DNA from: Trichostrongylus colubriformis
Taxonomy: Eukaryota > Nematoda > Chromadorea > Rhabditida > Trichostrongylidae
NCBI GenBank assembly: GCA_963978905.1
Contig: OZ022261.1
Location: 19,081,582 to 19,145,581 of the forward strand
Direction of reading: 5' to 3'
DNA: 64,000 nucleotides
The notes below the pieces were generated by a model, which was not told the origin of the DNA, ran no database searches, and saw only the letters and a list, made by a program, of their open reading frames with translations. This document shows, piece after piece, positions 13,023 to 22,960 of this stretch. Numbering within the stretch: position 1 is the stretch's first letter; every line of letters starts with the position of its first letter. The position numbers and the translations under genes were made by a program.

Positions 13023-13305
13023 GTGTGGGCAGATATGTATGACAGTGAATCGCTTCGCGGCGTTCCGCTCGCAGCGCCATCAGCACGACTTGCCGAATCG
13101 ATTTTGCCCTTGGGAGCCCGACAGAGCGTGGCAGCGTCACTTCTGCACTCCACGCATGCCACACTGCCTCCTCCAGCCATGCCACCTTCCTCCTCCACAC
13201 ATGCCACACTCTGCCATGCCCTGCCACTGGTACTCGCACTCGCAGCGCCGCTCGCCGCGGGCGGCCACGCGATTCGCTGTCATATCTGCCCACACCCCTG
13301 CAGTC
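13023..13305. repeat. GC-rich inverted repeat, copy 1
   Basis: Arms GTGTGGGCAGATATGTATGA (13,023 on) and its reverse complement (ending about 13,303) are about 280 bp apart, with CGCTTCGCGGCG / CGCCGCTCGCCGCGGGCGG inside. Related copies lie at 31,906-32,174 and, in opposite orientation, at 36,975-37,170. The many overlapping open frames here on both strands result from base composition. Confidence 0.7.
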
Positions 13306-13323
13306 ACGATCCCTAATTTAATT

Positions 13324-13386
13324 TCGTGACAGACGGACGGAGTGACGCACTTATAGACAGATGAAGCGTTTTTTATATAGTAGGGA
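13324..13386. repeat. GACAGACGGA / GAAGCGTTTT-ATATAGTAGGGA repeat
   Basis: CGTGACAGACGGACGGAGTG is followed by AGATGAAGCGTTTTTTATAT and AGTAGGGA. The same sequence recurs at 34,286-34,351 and, inverted, at 29,150-29,195. Confidence 0.7.
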
Positions 13387-13448
13387 CAATATATCGTTCG
13401 GAAGTGCATTTTTCAAGGAGGTGTGTACACATTGGTACGAATGACCTT

Positions 13449-13580
13449 CTTCGCACCCCCATGTGCGAACGCTTAATTACTTCTTCGCACCTCATGTGCG
13501 AGAAAGTAATTAAGCGTTCGCACATGGGGTGCGAGAAAGTAATTAAGCGTTCGCACATGGGGTGCGAACGCTTAATTATC
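13449..13580. repeat. cluster of direct and inverted repeats (palindromic)
   Basis: A 20-base core, GCGTTCGCACATGGGGTGCG, occurs twice in direct orientation (13,515-13,565). Its reverse complement occurs near 13,452-13,475, with AGTAATTAAGCG / CGCTTAATTACT linkers between. The block could form several alternative hairpins. Confidence 0.85.
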
Positions 13581-13655
13581 GTACAATTTTTTTGTTTCTC
13601 TGCCACCATTTAGGTATCGTACAATTTTTTTTTTGTTTCTCTGCCACCATTTTTT
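13576..13655. repeat. tandem duplication of about 39 bp
   Basis: TATCGTACAATTTTTTT followed by GTTTCTCTGCCACCATT occurs twice in a row, the copies differing mainly in T-run length. Confidence 0.85.
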
Positions 13656-13681
13656 CTACGATCTTGGGTCATCCGCGAGTA

Positions 13682-14530
13682 CGTTGGGATGCGACATTTG
13701 ACTTATCATGCTTCACAAGTACAAACTCGGCCGTAACGCTGCGGAAGCAGCTATGACGTCACCAACGCATGGGAAGAAGGTACTGAAAGGAGCACAACGC
13801 GCGTAGGTGGTTCGACAACCGAAAAGGAGACTTCAAACTGGAAGATCAGGTGAGACGCGGTCGCCTATCGGAAGTTGAAGACGACGAATCGAAGGCACAG
13901 ATCAAAGCCAACCCAAGACCATCCACAGGGAAATTGATGAAGAGCTGGGAGTTGACTTGTGAACTGTAACCGACTTTGATCTTTTGCGGAATAAGAACGA
14001 TCTTTGTCTGCAACGCATTGTGACGTGTGCCGAAAATGGATTCAATACGACAATTGACAACAGTCAGGACAGTGGCTGGATCACGACGAAGCTCTTAAAT
14101 TTTTTCCAAAGCCGGAGTTACACCACAAAAAGTCATGGTGACCGTTTGGCGGTCTCCAGGTGGTCTGATTTGTCGTCGGCCTTGACCAACAGAAATGGCG
14201 GGATCTTACTCCATGACAACGCCCGATCGCATGTTTCGTTGATGGCAACGAAGAACTGATGATATTGGGATATGAAACTCTCGAACATCCTCCATACTCA
14301 CCAAACCTTTTCCGGACTACTTTTTCGAGCACCTCGAAATTTTCTTACGCGAGGAATGTATCCGAATTAGAGACGATGTAGAAAAGGCACAAGGATTTTG
14401 TCAACTCCAGACCTCAAGAAATTCATGCTACTAAGATATCTGAAGTGCCTTATATTTGGCAGAAATGTGTTGATTCTTTTAGCCGTTATTTCGACTGAAA
14501 GGAATACTTTGAAGCGAATTATGATATCCT
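13682..14530 (+). pseudogene. mariner-family transposase relic
   Basis: Read across frameshifts, the relic carries mariner landmarks in order. These are KYKLGRNAAEAA; WFDNRKGDFKLEDQ followed by GRLSEVEDDE; ANPRPSTGKL; LLHDNARSHVSLMATKN (14,200 on); LEHPPYSPNL; FFEHLEIFLREE; and a C-terminal FSRYFD near 14,500. Several frameshifts and stops break it. No clear inverted ends were found. Confidence 0.8.
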
Positions 14531-15667
14531 AAAATATTTGCTTCGAAACGGTCATTATTTTTGCCACGACCTAATACGAAAAAGGATGATGCAGATTGAG
14601 ATTGTTAGAACAATCAAAGAGTAGAAAGAGATTCCAAAAATAGAGGGATACCTTCTTTGTAGGTTAGTGTGTAATGCAATGGAACCAATGCGACGTCACC
14701 CCCCACGGCTTCAATTTTCCGCCGCGCTCACGGTAAAAATGCCGCGCGAGTGGCATTTGCGGCGGCGCATTGGTTCCTCTTGCCCTACACCTACTACGCT
14801 GACACGACCAAAGAGAATGATTGGTCTGATAGAATCGGGCTTGGTTTTTATTTTTAGTCCAGTAAGAAAGGTTATAAGAATTCGAAGCATTTATATTGTG
14901 ATATTCGAAGAATCCTTGTGAGTTATGCATATTTACAATGGCTAATACATGCATGCGTATGCGTGCAACATATGAGTATATGCATGTATACATATACATA
15001 TATATGCTTTTATATGCACACGTTCACAATATTTTATGCAATAGTACCCACAAATTGAAAATGAAATTTTGTTGAGAAAAAAATATCTCTCAGTCTAACG
15101 ACAAGGGAACGGTAAGTGAAGTGGGAACAGAAAGGTAAAACTTGATCTGATGAAACCATCAGACGAAACTCAAATGAAAAAAATATAGGGCAGATGGTGG
15201 AGGTGACATCACTTGCAGTTTGCTGGTTCCCACAGTTCGAAGTTAAATCAGCAAAGGATAAAGGATCCAGATCCAATAGACCCTTCTTGGTATGTGCCAC
15301 GGATTTTACTCCTGTTTCAAACCACAATGACATTTAAATGCGATGTGGTCTTTACACTGAATTGCACTGTTGAGAGATGGTTGAGATTATGCATGGAAAT
15401 CTATAATGATTATTTCGCATGTTGGAAGGTAAATGAAGAAAGAAGCACGTCATGTGAGACAGAATAAAGCGAAAAGGAGACGTGAGGTGCATAGGAATAG
15501 TCATCATGAAACGTTGCCTTCGTGAAGGTCACGCACTAAAGTATTAAACTGAGCATGGGCTCCATGCTCATATTCAGGCTTTCTTCCTCTATTTTGAGCC
15601 CACACGGATCTCAAATACAAAGATCATTGGAGCGCGCTGCACCACCTTTTAATTACATTCGCCAAAT
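14531..15667. other. stretch with no recognised gene
   Basis: I see no gene. A short AT-rich ATAC/ATAT-type simple sequence lies at about 14,975-15,015. Confidence 0.5.
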
Positions 15668-15815
15668 GACAATATAATATTATGCGAAACGTTAGTTGGA
15701 GTAGAATATTTATCATGATCCACAGCGAATAAACACCAAAATAGGCTTCGCTCCCGAACACGGTCGGTCTCTCACCATTTGTTTTTTCTCTTCCTTTCGT
15801 TTTTCGGCTGCCGGA
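15668..15815. repeat. DIRS left inverted terminal repeat
   Basis: It includes ATGATCCACAGCGAATAAAC (15,714 on), AAAATAGGCTTCGCTCCCGA and GGTCTCTCACCATTTGTTTT. The reverse complement matches 22,850-22,955 over about 100 bp. The outer 45 bp (ATAATATTATGCGAAACGTT, then AGTTGGAGTAGAATATT) match, inverted, the internal copy near 16,397-16,440. Confidence 0.8.
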
Positions 15816-16363
15816 GGGCGCGGGATCAAAGGACGTGGACCTGATGACCCACTCATCGATCTCGTTTTTCCGCGAAATTTAGGCGAGAAAAAATCCCGCG
15901 GCCCACCCGACAGAACTGTTCTCAAGTTGCTGGCGACGGAGCACATGCGCCGTCTGGTTCAAAGAAACAGATCTGTTTTGCTGATAGGTGGTAATCGAAA
16001 CCTGAACTGTCTTGAGGCTTAGAGAGCTGAGGGCGCGGAGGTTGCGCCGTGTCTCGTGCAGAACAGGTGTTTTGGTAGTAGAGTGAACTGCTGATTTAAC
16101 ATGCGCTGTAAGATGCTCGCTTAGGTTACAATTCATTGTATGAAATTCGAACAAGGGCAGTGATGAGAGATATCTGCATAGGGGAAGACAGCCTCAGTTG
16201 GTACTCCTCGGCTTCTTAGTGGCCGTACGAATTAGGGTAGGCTTCTATTTTATTCTGGCGATCTCTTTCCTTTCCACTGTGTCGGTCCCTCGCCCACGTG
16301 ATGAGTGTCCTTGGTACTGTGTCCACAAAGGCGGCGTGAGTAAGAAATCGACTGGATGGGAGG

Positions 16364-16480
16364 GAGGGTTTTTGGTATTTATCCGCTGTGGATCATAATT
16401 AATATTATACTCCGACTAACTTTTCCATAATATTATATTATAGCCTACAGTTCATAAATATCAAAATAGGCTTCTTCAAA
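16364..16480. repeat. DIRS internal complementary region
   Basis: Two element ends face each other here. TATTTATCCGCTGTGGATCA runs outward like the right terminus. ATTATAGCCTACAGTTCATA followed by AATATCAAAATAGGCTTC repeats the other terminus. Between them AATTAATATTATACTCCGAC matches, inverted, the outermost left end near 15,670-15,710. This is the arrangement of the DIRS-1 internal complementary region, which is thought to template joining of the ends during circularisation. Confidence 0.7.
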
Positions 16481-17200
16481 TTACTTCAATCGATTTCTGA
16501 TAGGAGTCCTTCCTACTCTCGCGACGGTAGAAGTTCTGGAAAGTTGAACCACCGGAGGTCCAAGCCGCAGCACTCATTATCGCTTCCAGAGACAGACCGC
16601 GTCTGAATACCTTAAATGTACTTGCGGAGCGCGTGGAATGAGCTGAGAAATCCCCCCCCCCCCCCCCCATAACAGCTTCTACCATTATCGGTTTGATCCA
16701 CCGCACTACGGTGGTTGAAGAGATCGACTTATGCGGCGAAGCATACGAAAGCGGAATTTACTTATCGCCGCAATTTAGTCTTCCAATGTTTTAATGGGGC
16801 AAAGGAGACTGTTAACTTTATAAGACTCATACTCAGCCGCCTGAGGTGGTCCAAACTTCCTGTTCTTGATGCGGTAATCAATAAAGTACACCCCTTTGTG
16901 GGAGTTATGGAGACTAAGCAGGAAGAACGAAGCTATTTCCGACACGCGTTCAGGAGAACAAAGCGCGAGTAGCATTGTTAGCTTGAGGGTAAGCCGTTTC
17001 AGAGAGATTAACGAATTCGTGCCAAGATTACTTATGGAGTGCAATACTTTATCTGCTTCCCACGTAAAGAAATATTTGGCTTTGGGAGGGTTCACCCGAA
17101 AAAGCCTTCTCATAAATCGAGTAACTAGTGATTTCTCTGCCCAACTTACACCAAATAGAAGGTCGGAAATTTGGCAACTGCCGCTTTATGGGAAGCCACC
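16476..17200 (-). pseudogene. DIRS tyrosine recombinase (YR)
   Basis: The minus strand reads VTRFMRRLFRVNPPKAKYFF, then TWEADKVLHSISNLG, SLKRLTLKLTMLLAL and SPERVSEIASF, which carries the first catalytic Arg. After a frame change it reads RWIKPIMVEAV, then FSAHSTRSASTFKVFRRG, the His-x-x-Arg box. It ends with SAAAWTSGGSTFQNFYRRE, which contains the nucleophile Tyr. The R, HxxR and Y residues are all still visible, but the frame is broken between 16,775 and 16,706. A 17-base poly(C) tract (16,652-16,668) encodes Gly residues just before the HxxR box. Confidence 0.85.
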
Positions 17201-18493
17201 GATGAGTGAGACAAATCTCTCTCTGCCAACTCTGATAAGAAATTACACAAGGTTATATGGGAGGTGGGTTTTTGTATATCTCCCCTCTCGCTGAGATAAT
17301 TCTGCTACTTACTCAGCGAAGAGGTACACTGTCGTCGAGTATTTGGAGCTCAGCTGGCCAAGAGTGTATCGATTGTATGTTGATCGCACCCCGCAGTGGC
17401 CCAGTATCTGACGAAAACTTCCAGGCTAGAAGCGCGAAATTCTTCTGAGATAGAAGAGGTGTCTGTTCCCCTGCGCATTGGACAGCAACGGTCGCGCGTC
17501 GCATCTGAGCAGGACTGGCACAATTGTGGGTGTCAGAGGTAGTAGAAACCATGACTGGCTCCGTCACAACTGAGTTATGAGGATCAGTGTCGCACCGTCT
17601 CGGACTGCTTTCAGCAGCAAATGTTCGACTACAATACCGCTCGCGTCGCGTGAGTAATTTTCGCCTTGCGACGGTTTTTTCGCGAACAAACCGTCGCAAC
17701 GTCATAACATCGTCCATAGTGGATAAAATGGAAGTTTCTTAGAGGCGTTGGATTCGTCTCGATGCGACGAGTTCAGCAGTGTATAAAATGTCGAATTTCG
17801 ATCAGCAACAGTCCTGAAAATCGTGCGAAAACGCGAAAACGCGTTTTTCCGCTATAAATCAATAGCTTATTGGTTTTTTATCGGACTGTATACATTTTCG
17901 TAATCAGCTCGTCGAGCTCTACAAGGCGATGCTACAAGTTTTCGGTTTTCTCAGACTCGATTTCTTCACATTCTAAGAAGTTGGAGGGAAATTTTCTTTG
18001 GAACCTGATAAGTTGAAGCTAAAATCCTTTCACAATCTCAATCTGAACTCACAGAAGTGTAGAGATTTTGAAGTTTCGGGCCTTCCAGATCAGCCCTTAC
18101 TCGTTTGTGTGGCCCCAAACAGCGCCTCCATGTATACTCTGCTAAACAAAAACCATCCTTTAACTTGTTTACTTTTTCTGTTTTGCCAACGAGGTTGTTA
18201 GGTGGACTCTTTATTTACGGCCTAACGTTTCGACCAGATCGTCTTCCTCAAAGGCCTAAACGTGGCTCAAGATTTGGATTCTATCCACTACACCATCAAA
18301 CGCCTCATCCCTCTAGCGGTTCTGACGAAACATCAGGAAACCCCCGGAGGAACCCAGTACGAAAGAGATAACTCACCAATCCACCACCGCGAGAGTGGAA
18401 CGCCGCCACTCCGTGTTAGTTGTCGTCAGTGAATAAGGGATGCCATGCTGTCCTTATACATATAGTGTAATAAGGACATGCATGTCTCCCTCC

Positions 18494-19057
18494 TCATATC
18501 AGTAGCTCGCAATGTGGCGCAAATGGCAAGAGATCATTCGTTATGGATAAGCACTCAGTTCGGTTGTTCACACTTGGATTTCTTGCGGAAATCCAAAACA
18601 CTTCAAGCACTTTCCTGGCAGAAATCTCAGTCTCGCATGCCAGAATTCTGCACTTCACATCAAAGTCGTTTCCGCCATGCTCCTCGGTCATGTGCTTTCC
18701 CAGAAGTGTTCTTGTGTTACCTAGTCTTTTTCCAGCAAGATGTTCTTTGATACGTATTGCTAGTCTTCTTCCAGTTTCCCCAATGTACGTTGTTTTACAT
18801 GTCTGACATTCAATTTGATAGACTACGCCAATTTTGGCGCAATCCCCAGTTGTACCGTACGGGCATGTAACACAATTCTCTGACACGCAACGCTTATCGT
18901 AAAGCCTATTCCGCACGAGCTGGCTTTTAATGTTGCCATTAGGGACACTCACTAAGACAACATCATCATCCAGCTGTGCTTGAGCAGGGCATCTTTGGAT
19001 TGCAGCAGTTACTGTGTCAGAGATGAAAGGTATACATAAGAGAACCTTTTCGAGACG
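18494..19057 (-). pseudogene. Penelope-like GIY-YIG endonuclease, minus copy
   Basis: From PRLEKVLLCIPFISDTV the minus-strand frame runs through the Cys-rich linker (ENCVTCPYGTTGDC). It continues into the GIY-YIG nuclease core (GVVYQIECQTC, TYIGETGRRLAIRIKEHL), then HMTEEHGGNDFDVKC and the end ..APHCELLI. The reverse transcriptase is missing. The frame continues past 19,057 only into unrelated inverted sequence. It is about 95% like the plus copy, so the duplication is recent or the pair arose together. Confidence 0.85.
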
Positions 19058-19963
19058 CGGTATGAGCAGTCGCAGTATATCAAGCTTACAAGAGAAGTAC
19101 CACGCCATGGCTGGCTTCCCTACCTGAACACGCAGGTGAAAGTGTCCGATGGCATGTTCAGTGTGAAGTGGTACAGAAAAGCTAGCTCTAAGAACATTTT
19201 GATTCACGCCACATCTGCACATTCCAAGGCTGTGAAACATGCAGTTGTCAAGAACATGTTCAAGACGACTGCAAATGTCTGCACAGGTCCGACAGAGCGG
19301 CGGGAGTCTATACGTTTAGCTTCTGACATAGCTGTATCAAACGGCTATGTTGTACCAGAACGTCGTAGGAGAATACGCACTGAGCACCGTAACATACCGC
19401 GTCTCGAAAAGGTTCCCTTATGTATACCTTTCATCTCTGACAGAGTAACTGCTGCAATCCAAAGATGCCTTGCTCAAGCACAGCTGGATGATGATGTTGT
19501 CTTAGTGAGTGTCCCTAATGGCAACATTAAAAGCCAACTCGTGCAAAATAGGCTCTACGATAAACGTTGCGTGTCAGAGAATTGTGTTACATGTCCGTAT
19601 GGTACAACTGGGGATTGCGCCAAAATTGGTGTAATCTATCAAATTGAATGTCAAACATGTAAAGCAACGTACATTGGGGAAACTGGAAGAAGACTAGCAA
19701 TACGTATCAAAGAACATCTTGCTGGAAAAAGACTAGGTAACACGAGAACACCTCTGGGAAAGCACATGACCGAGGAGCATGGCGGAAACGACTTTGATGT
19801 GAAGTGCAGAATTCTGGCATGCGAGACTGAGATTTCTGCCAGGAAAGTGCTTGAAGCGTTTTGGATTTCCGCAAGAAATCCAAGTATGAACAACCGAAAT
19901 GAGTGCTTATCCATAACGAATGATCTCTTGCCATTTGCGCCACATTGCGAGCTACTGATATGA
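19040..19963 (+). pseudogene. Penelope-like RT C-terminus plus GIY-YIG endonuclease, plus copy
   Basis: The open frame begins before 19,061 without a start codon. It carries the end of the reverse transcriptase (HGWLPYLNTQV, then SVKWYRKASSKNILIHATSA), a basic linker, and the Cys-rich segment. The GIY-YIG nuclease follows (GVIYQIECQTC, TYIGETGRRLAIRIKEHL), closing at 19,963. The nuclease nicks target DNA for target-primed reverse transcription in this class. The RT fingers and palm are absent, so this is a 5'-truncated copy, although its remaining frame is intact. Confidence 0.88.
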
Positions 19964-20429
19964 GGAGGGAGACATGCATGTCCCCATTACACTATATGTA
20001 TAAGGACAGCATGGCATCCCTCATTCACTGACGACAACTAACACGGAGTGGCGGCGTTCCACTCTCGCGGTGGTGGATTGGTGAGTTATCTCTTTCGTAC
20101 GGGGTTCCTCCGGGGGTTTCCTGATGTTTCGTCAGAACCGCTAAAGGGATGAGGCGTTTGATGGTGTAGTGGATAGAATCCAAATCTTGAGCCACGTTTA
20201 GGCCTTTGAGGAAGACGATCTGGTCGAAACGTTAGGCCGTAAATAAAGAGTCCACCTAACAACCTCGTTGGCAAAACAGAAAAACTAAACAAGCCCAATG
20301 CCGAGGTTTCACGAAGAGAGAAGCTGGAATTTCATCCTTAAACTCATCTGCAGACGGAGATCCCCTAATGAAATGTATGCCGTTCGATTCCTCTGAGAAA
20401 ATGCTATCGAACGACATACAAAAAGCTTT

Positions 20430-20830
20430 GTGCTGATAAATGTCTCATTTTCTCATTTTCAGCCGTTTCCTTTTGTGAATCGACGTCTCAGTCTCCTGTC
20501 GGCCGTCGCGATTCACGTGCACGCCCTGGGAGAGCGGTCACGATCGATGGCGCCATCGCACTATTCACGTGCATGGCCGTGGGAAAGCGCTAGGAGCTCG
20601 CGTTGGCGCCATCGATCGTGACCGCTCTCCCAGGGCGTGCACGTGAATCGCGACGGCCGACAGGAGATTGAGACGTCGATCCACAAAAGGAAACGGCTGG
20701 AAATAAGAAAATGAGACATTTATCGGTACAAAGCTTTTTGTATGTCGTTCGATAGCATTTTCAGAGGAATCGAACGGCATACATTTCATTAGGGGATCTC
20801 CGCCTGCAGATGAGTTAAGGGATGGTTTTT
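20430..20830. repeat. central inverted repeat of foldback A
   Basis: The two arms meet about 20,580-20,600. CGCGATTCACGTGCACGCCC, GGGAGAGCGGTCACGATCGA and TGGCGCCATCG occur on the left and again, inverted, on the right with a loop of about 40 bp. Open frames on both strands here result from this symmetry. Confidence 0.85.
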
Positions 20831-21424
20831 GTTTAGCAGAGTATACATGGAGGCGCTGTTTAGGGCCACGCAAACGAGTAAGGGCTGATCTGGAAGGCTC
20901 GAAACTTCAAAATCTCTACACTACTGTGAGTTCAGATTGAGATTGTGAAAGGATTTTAGCTTCAACTTATCAGGTTCCAAAGGAAATTTCCCTCCAACTT
21001 CTTAGAATGTGAAAAAATCGAGTCTGAGAAAACCGAAAACTTGTAGCATCGTCTTATAGAGCTCGACGAGCTGATTACGAAAATGTATACAAGTCTGATA
21101 AAAAACCAACAAACTATTGATTTATAGCGGAAAAACGCGAAAACGCGTTTTCGCGCGATTTTCAGGACTGTTGCTGATCAAAATTCGACATTTTATACAC
21201 TACTGAACTCGTCGCATTGAGACGAATCCAACGCTCCTAAGAACTTTCCATTTTATCCACTTTGGACAATGTTATGACGTTGCGACGGTTTGTTCGCAAA
21301 CAAACCGTCGCAAGGCGAAAATTACTCACGCGACGCGAGCGGTATTGTAGACTGAATGGCGGAGAGGCTACCTTGATGTCTATCCTGGAGGCACCTGGAT
21401 TAGGATTTAGTGAGTAATAACAAT

Positions 21425-22100
21425 CTAGTCTATGGTTGAGTCTCGAATAGGAGAAGCCAGCGCTACGAAATTAGCACGCCCTAGAAAGGCTGAGAGATCT
21501 CTCGCCGTAACGACTCTCGTTTGCGCAAGAAAAGCAGCCCCGTTCTGGATACGATCTATCTTGTCTGGAGGAATTCTGAAGTCCCCGCGCCTCGTGTCTG
21601 CGATCAGACCCAGAAATTCTAGCTCTTGTGACGGGACCAGTTGCGATTTGGCGTGGTTAATACGAAGGCCTAGGCTTTCCACGCCACTTGTTTCCGACAG
21701 TCTACCACCGCGTCGGCGAAGAGTACCCAGTCATCCAGGTAATGGATCACTCTCAAACCGTGCTCTCGTAACTGAGCTACTACCACACGCATTAACTTGG
21801 TGTACACGTAAGGGGCCGTCGCTAACCCGAGGGGTGGGCAAGTGAATCTGTACAGGCTTCGATTCCAGCAAAAAGCCAGGTGATTTCTGTGTTCTACAAC
21901 AATATTGATCGCAAAGTAGGCGTCTTTCATGTCGACCTTTTGCGCAAGAATTCCCTTTGAAGGCCACGTCTGTCACTAAATGTAGGTTTTCCATCTTGAA
22001 ATGTGGGAACTAGAGGCATGGAGTAGCTTCAGATTTATAATCGGTGTTATAGCGCCATTTTTCTTGCAGATATCAAACATTGAAAACACACAAACTTGTG
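21425..22100 (-). pseudogene. DIRS reverse transcriptase
   Basis: Read on the minus strand across two frame changes. ICKKNGAITPIINLKLLH is the first RT block. FKMENLHLVTDVAFKGN is followed by VDMKDAYFAINIVVEHRN. Then come FTCPPLGLATAPYVYTKLMR and the catalytic VIHYLDDWVLFAD (YLDD). After another frame change, LRINHAKSQLVPSQELEFLG and DTRRGDFRIPPDKI follow. The fit is to DIRS/PAT-type RT rather than to LINE RT. It is broken after the DD box and ends near 21,425 before any recognisable RNase H. Confidence 0.85.
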
Positions 22101-22142
22101 AGGCTTGAGGAATTCTATAGCCCCTTTAGTGAGTGGAGTTCT

Positions 22143-22619
22143 TCAGTGAGTTCCTCGGGAGTCTTCGCATTGAGAGGTGAAAAAAAATGTCAACACTGGT
22201 TTAGACTCCCTGAACGGAATACGATTTCCCTTTATGGACTTCAGTACGGAAGGATCGGAGGAGAGCAACCTGCCAGCAAAATGTTCGGACTCTATACGCG
22301 CACCCGCCACGATTCCTGTACAACCTCCATGGTAACAATCGGCGGCGGACTCGATACCAGAAATTGCACGAGGTAATGCATTAAATAAGTGAGAGTGGCA
22401 CTGATTGTGAGCCCACCTCTCCTTTGTGCGGCGTGCTGACGATGCTTTTCTCTCCTTGGATTTCTGAGCACGAAGCTTCTGCAGCGACTTCATTATTGCC
22501 GAATCCCCGGCGGCTTGTTCGTCACGAAGCTCCCTTAGGAACTGATCCGCAGTCAACGTCTGGCCCACGTGATGTATCACAGTCGAACCAGCTAAGGGCA
22601 GCCTGCGGTACGAGGGCAT
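22143..22619 (-). pseudogene. DIRS pol N-terminal region
   Basis: The minus-strand frame of 158 codons contains SSDPSVLKSIKGNRIPFRES, matching the conserved segment just before the RT core of DIRS-like polyproteins. It lies directly upstream of the RT relic in the same orientation. The upstream half (KSLQKLRAQKSKERKASSAR) is basic and may be gag-like. Confidence 0.65.
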
Positions 22620-22849
22620 CGCTCGTCTCTGTTCGACTCCTAGCGCTTTGAGGAAGCGCTCTCTGCGTATAATAGTACATGAAGAAGTGTTTCGTGTAGA
22701 GTGCGCAACTCGTGCTTACGGATAAGAATGGCGCGATCGTTGTCTCGAGGTAGTTGCTCGTCACCGCTGGTGGAACTTCTCCGAAAATGGTGGCCATTCA
22801 TTCACGTCGCCTTTGCTTCCGCACCCCCTCCCCCCCCCCATCTCTCCCC

Positions 22850-22960
22850 GACAGTCGCAGAACGAAAGGAAAAGAAAAAAACAAATGGTGAGAGACCGAA
22901 TGTGCTCGGGAGCAAAGCCTATTTCAGTATTTATGAGCTGTGGATTATAATAAAACTCGA
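22850..22960. repeat. DIRS right inverted terminal repeat
   Basis: ACAAATGGTGAGAGACCGAA, GGGAGCAAAGCCTATTTCAG and ATGAGCTGTGGATTATAAT form the inverted counterpart of 15,714-15,815. A run of pyrimidines with poly(C) lies just outside it at 22,820-22,850. Confidence 0.78.

Larger units (their letters stand above)
18166..20332. mobile_element. Penelope-like element, head-to-head truncated pair
   Basis: Two 5'-truncated copies lie in inverted orientation, sharing about 0.9 kb arms that start TGTTTA(C)TTTTTCTGTTTT and end in mirror image. The insert is flanked by an imperfect 12-bp duplication of the host arm (CATCCTTTAACT at 18,154-18,165; CATCCTTAAACT at 20,333-20,344). The uninterrupted foldback arm near 20,810 has the corresponding undisturbed sequence, which fixes the insertion point. 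Penelope-like elements are known for 5' truncation, inverted partial copies and target duplications of this size. Confidence 0.85.
17629..21350. mobile_element. large foldback element A (arms about 0.53-0.9 kb), interrupted
   Basis: The left arm starts CTACAATACCGCTCGCGTCG (17,629) and the right arm ends with its reverse complement (21,350). The arms are complementary almost throughout, with their axis near 20,590. The left arm is interrupted at 18,166-20,332 by a Penelope-like insert; the right arm is uninterrupted. Each arm carries a subterminal hairpin, TTGCGACGGTTT..AAACCGTCGCAA (17,665-17,698; 21,275-21,313). Flanking GAC on both sides may be a 3-bp target duplication. There is no coding sequence of its own. 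It sits inside the DIRS element between RT and YR. Confidence 0.85.
15668..22960 (-). mobile_element. DIRS-type tyrosine-recombinase retrotransposon, interrupted
   Basis: On the minus strand the order is: right terminal repeat (22,850-22,960), pol/RT (22,619 to 21,425), then tyrosine recombinase (about 17,200 to 16,476), internal complementary region (16,364-16,480), and left terminal repeat (15,668-15,815). A reverse transcriptase together with a tyrosine recombinase, and no integrase or protease, defines the DIRS order. The terminal repeats are inverted with respect to each other. Without the foldback insert (17,629-21,350) the element is about 3.6 kb, shorter than a full DIRS element. The RNase H and methyltransferase region is not recognisable and is probably deleted. 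Confidence 0.82.

Noticed and set aside
12793..13409. Overlapping open frames of up to 166 codons on both strands
   Set aside because: They come from the GC-rich inverted repeat; similar frames appear in its copy at 36,954-37,256, and no frame shows a family or splice sites.
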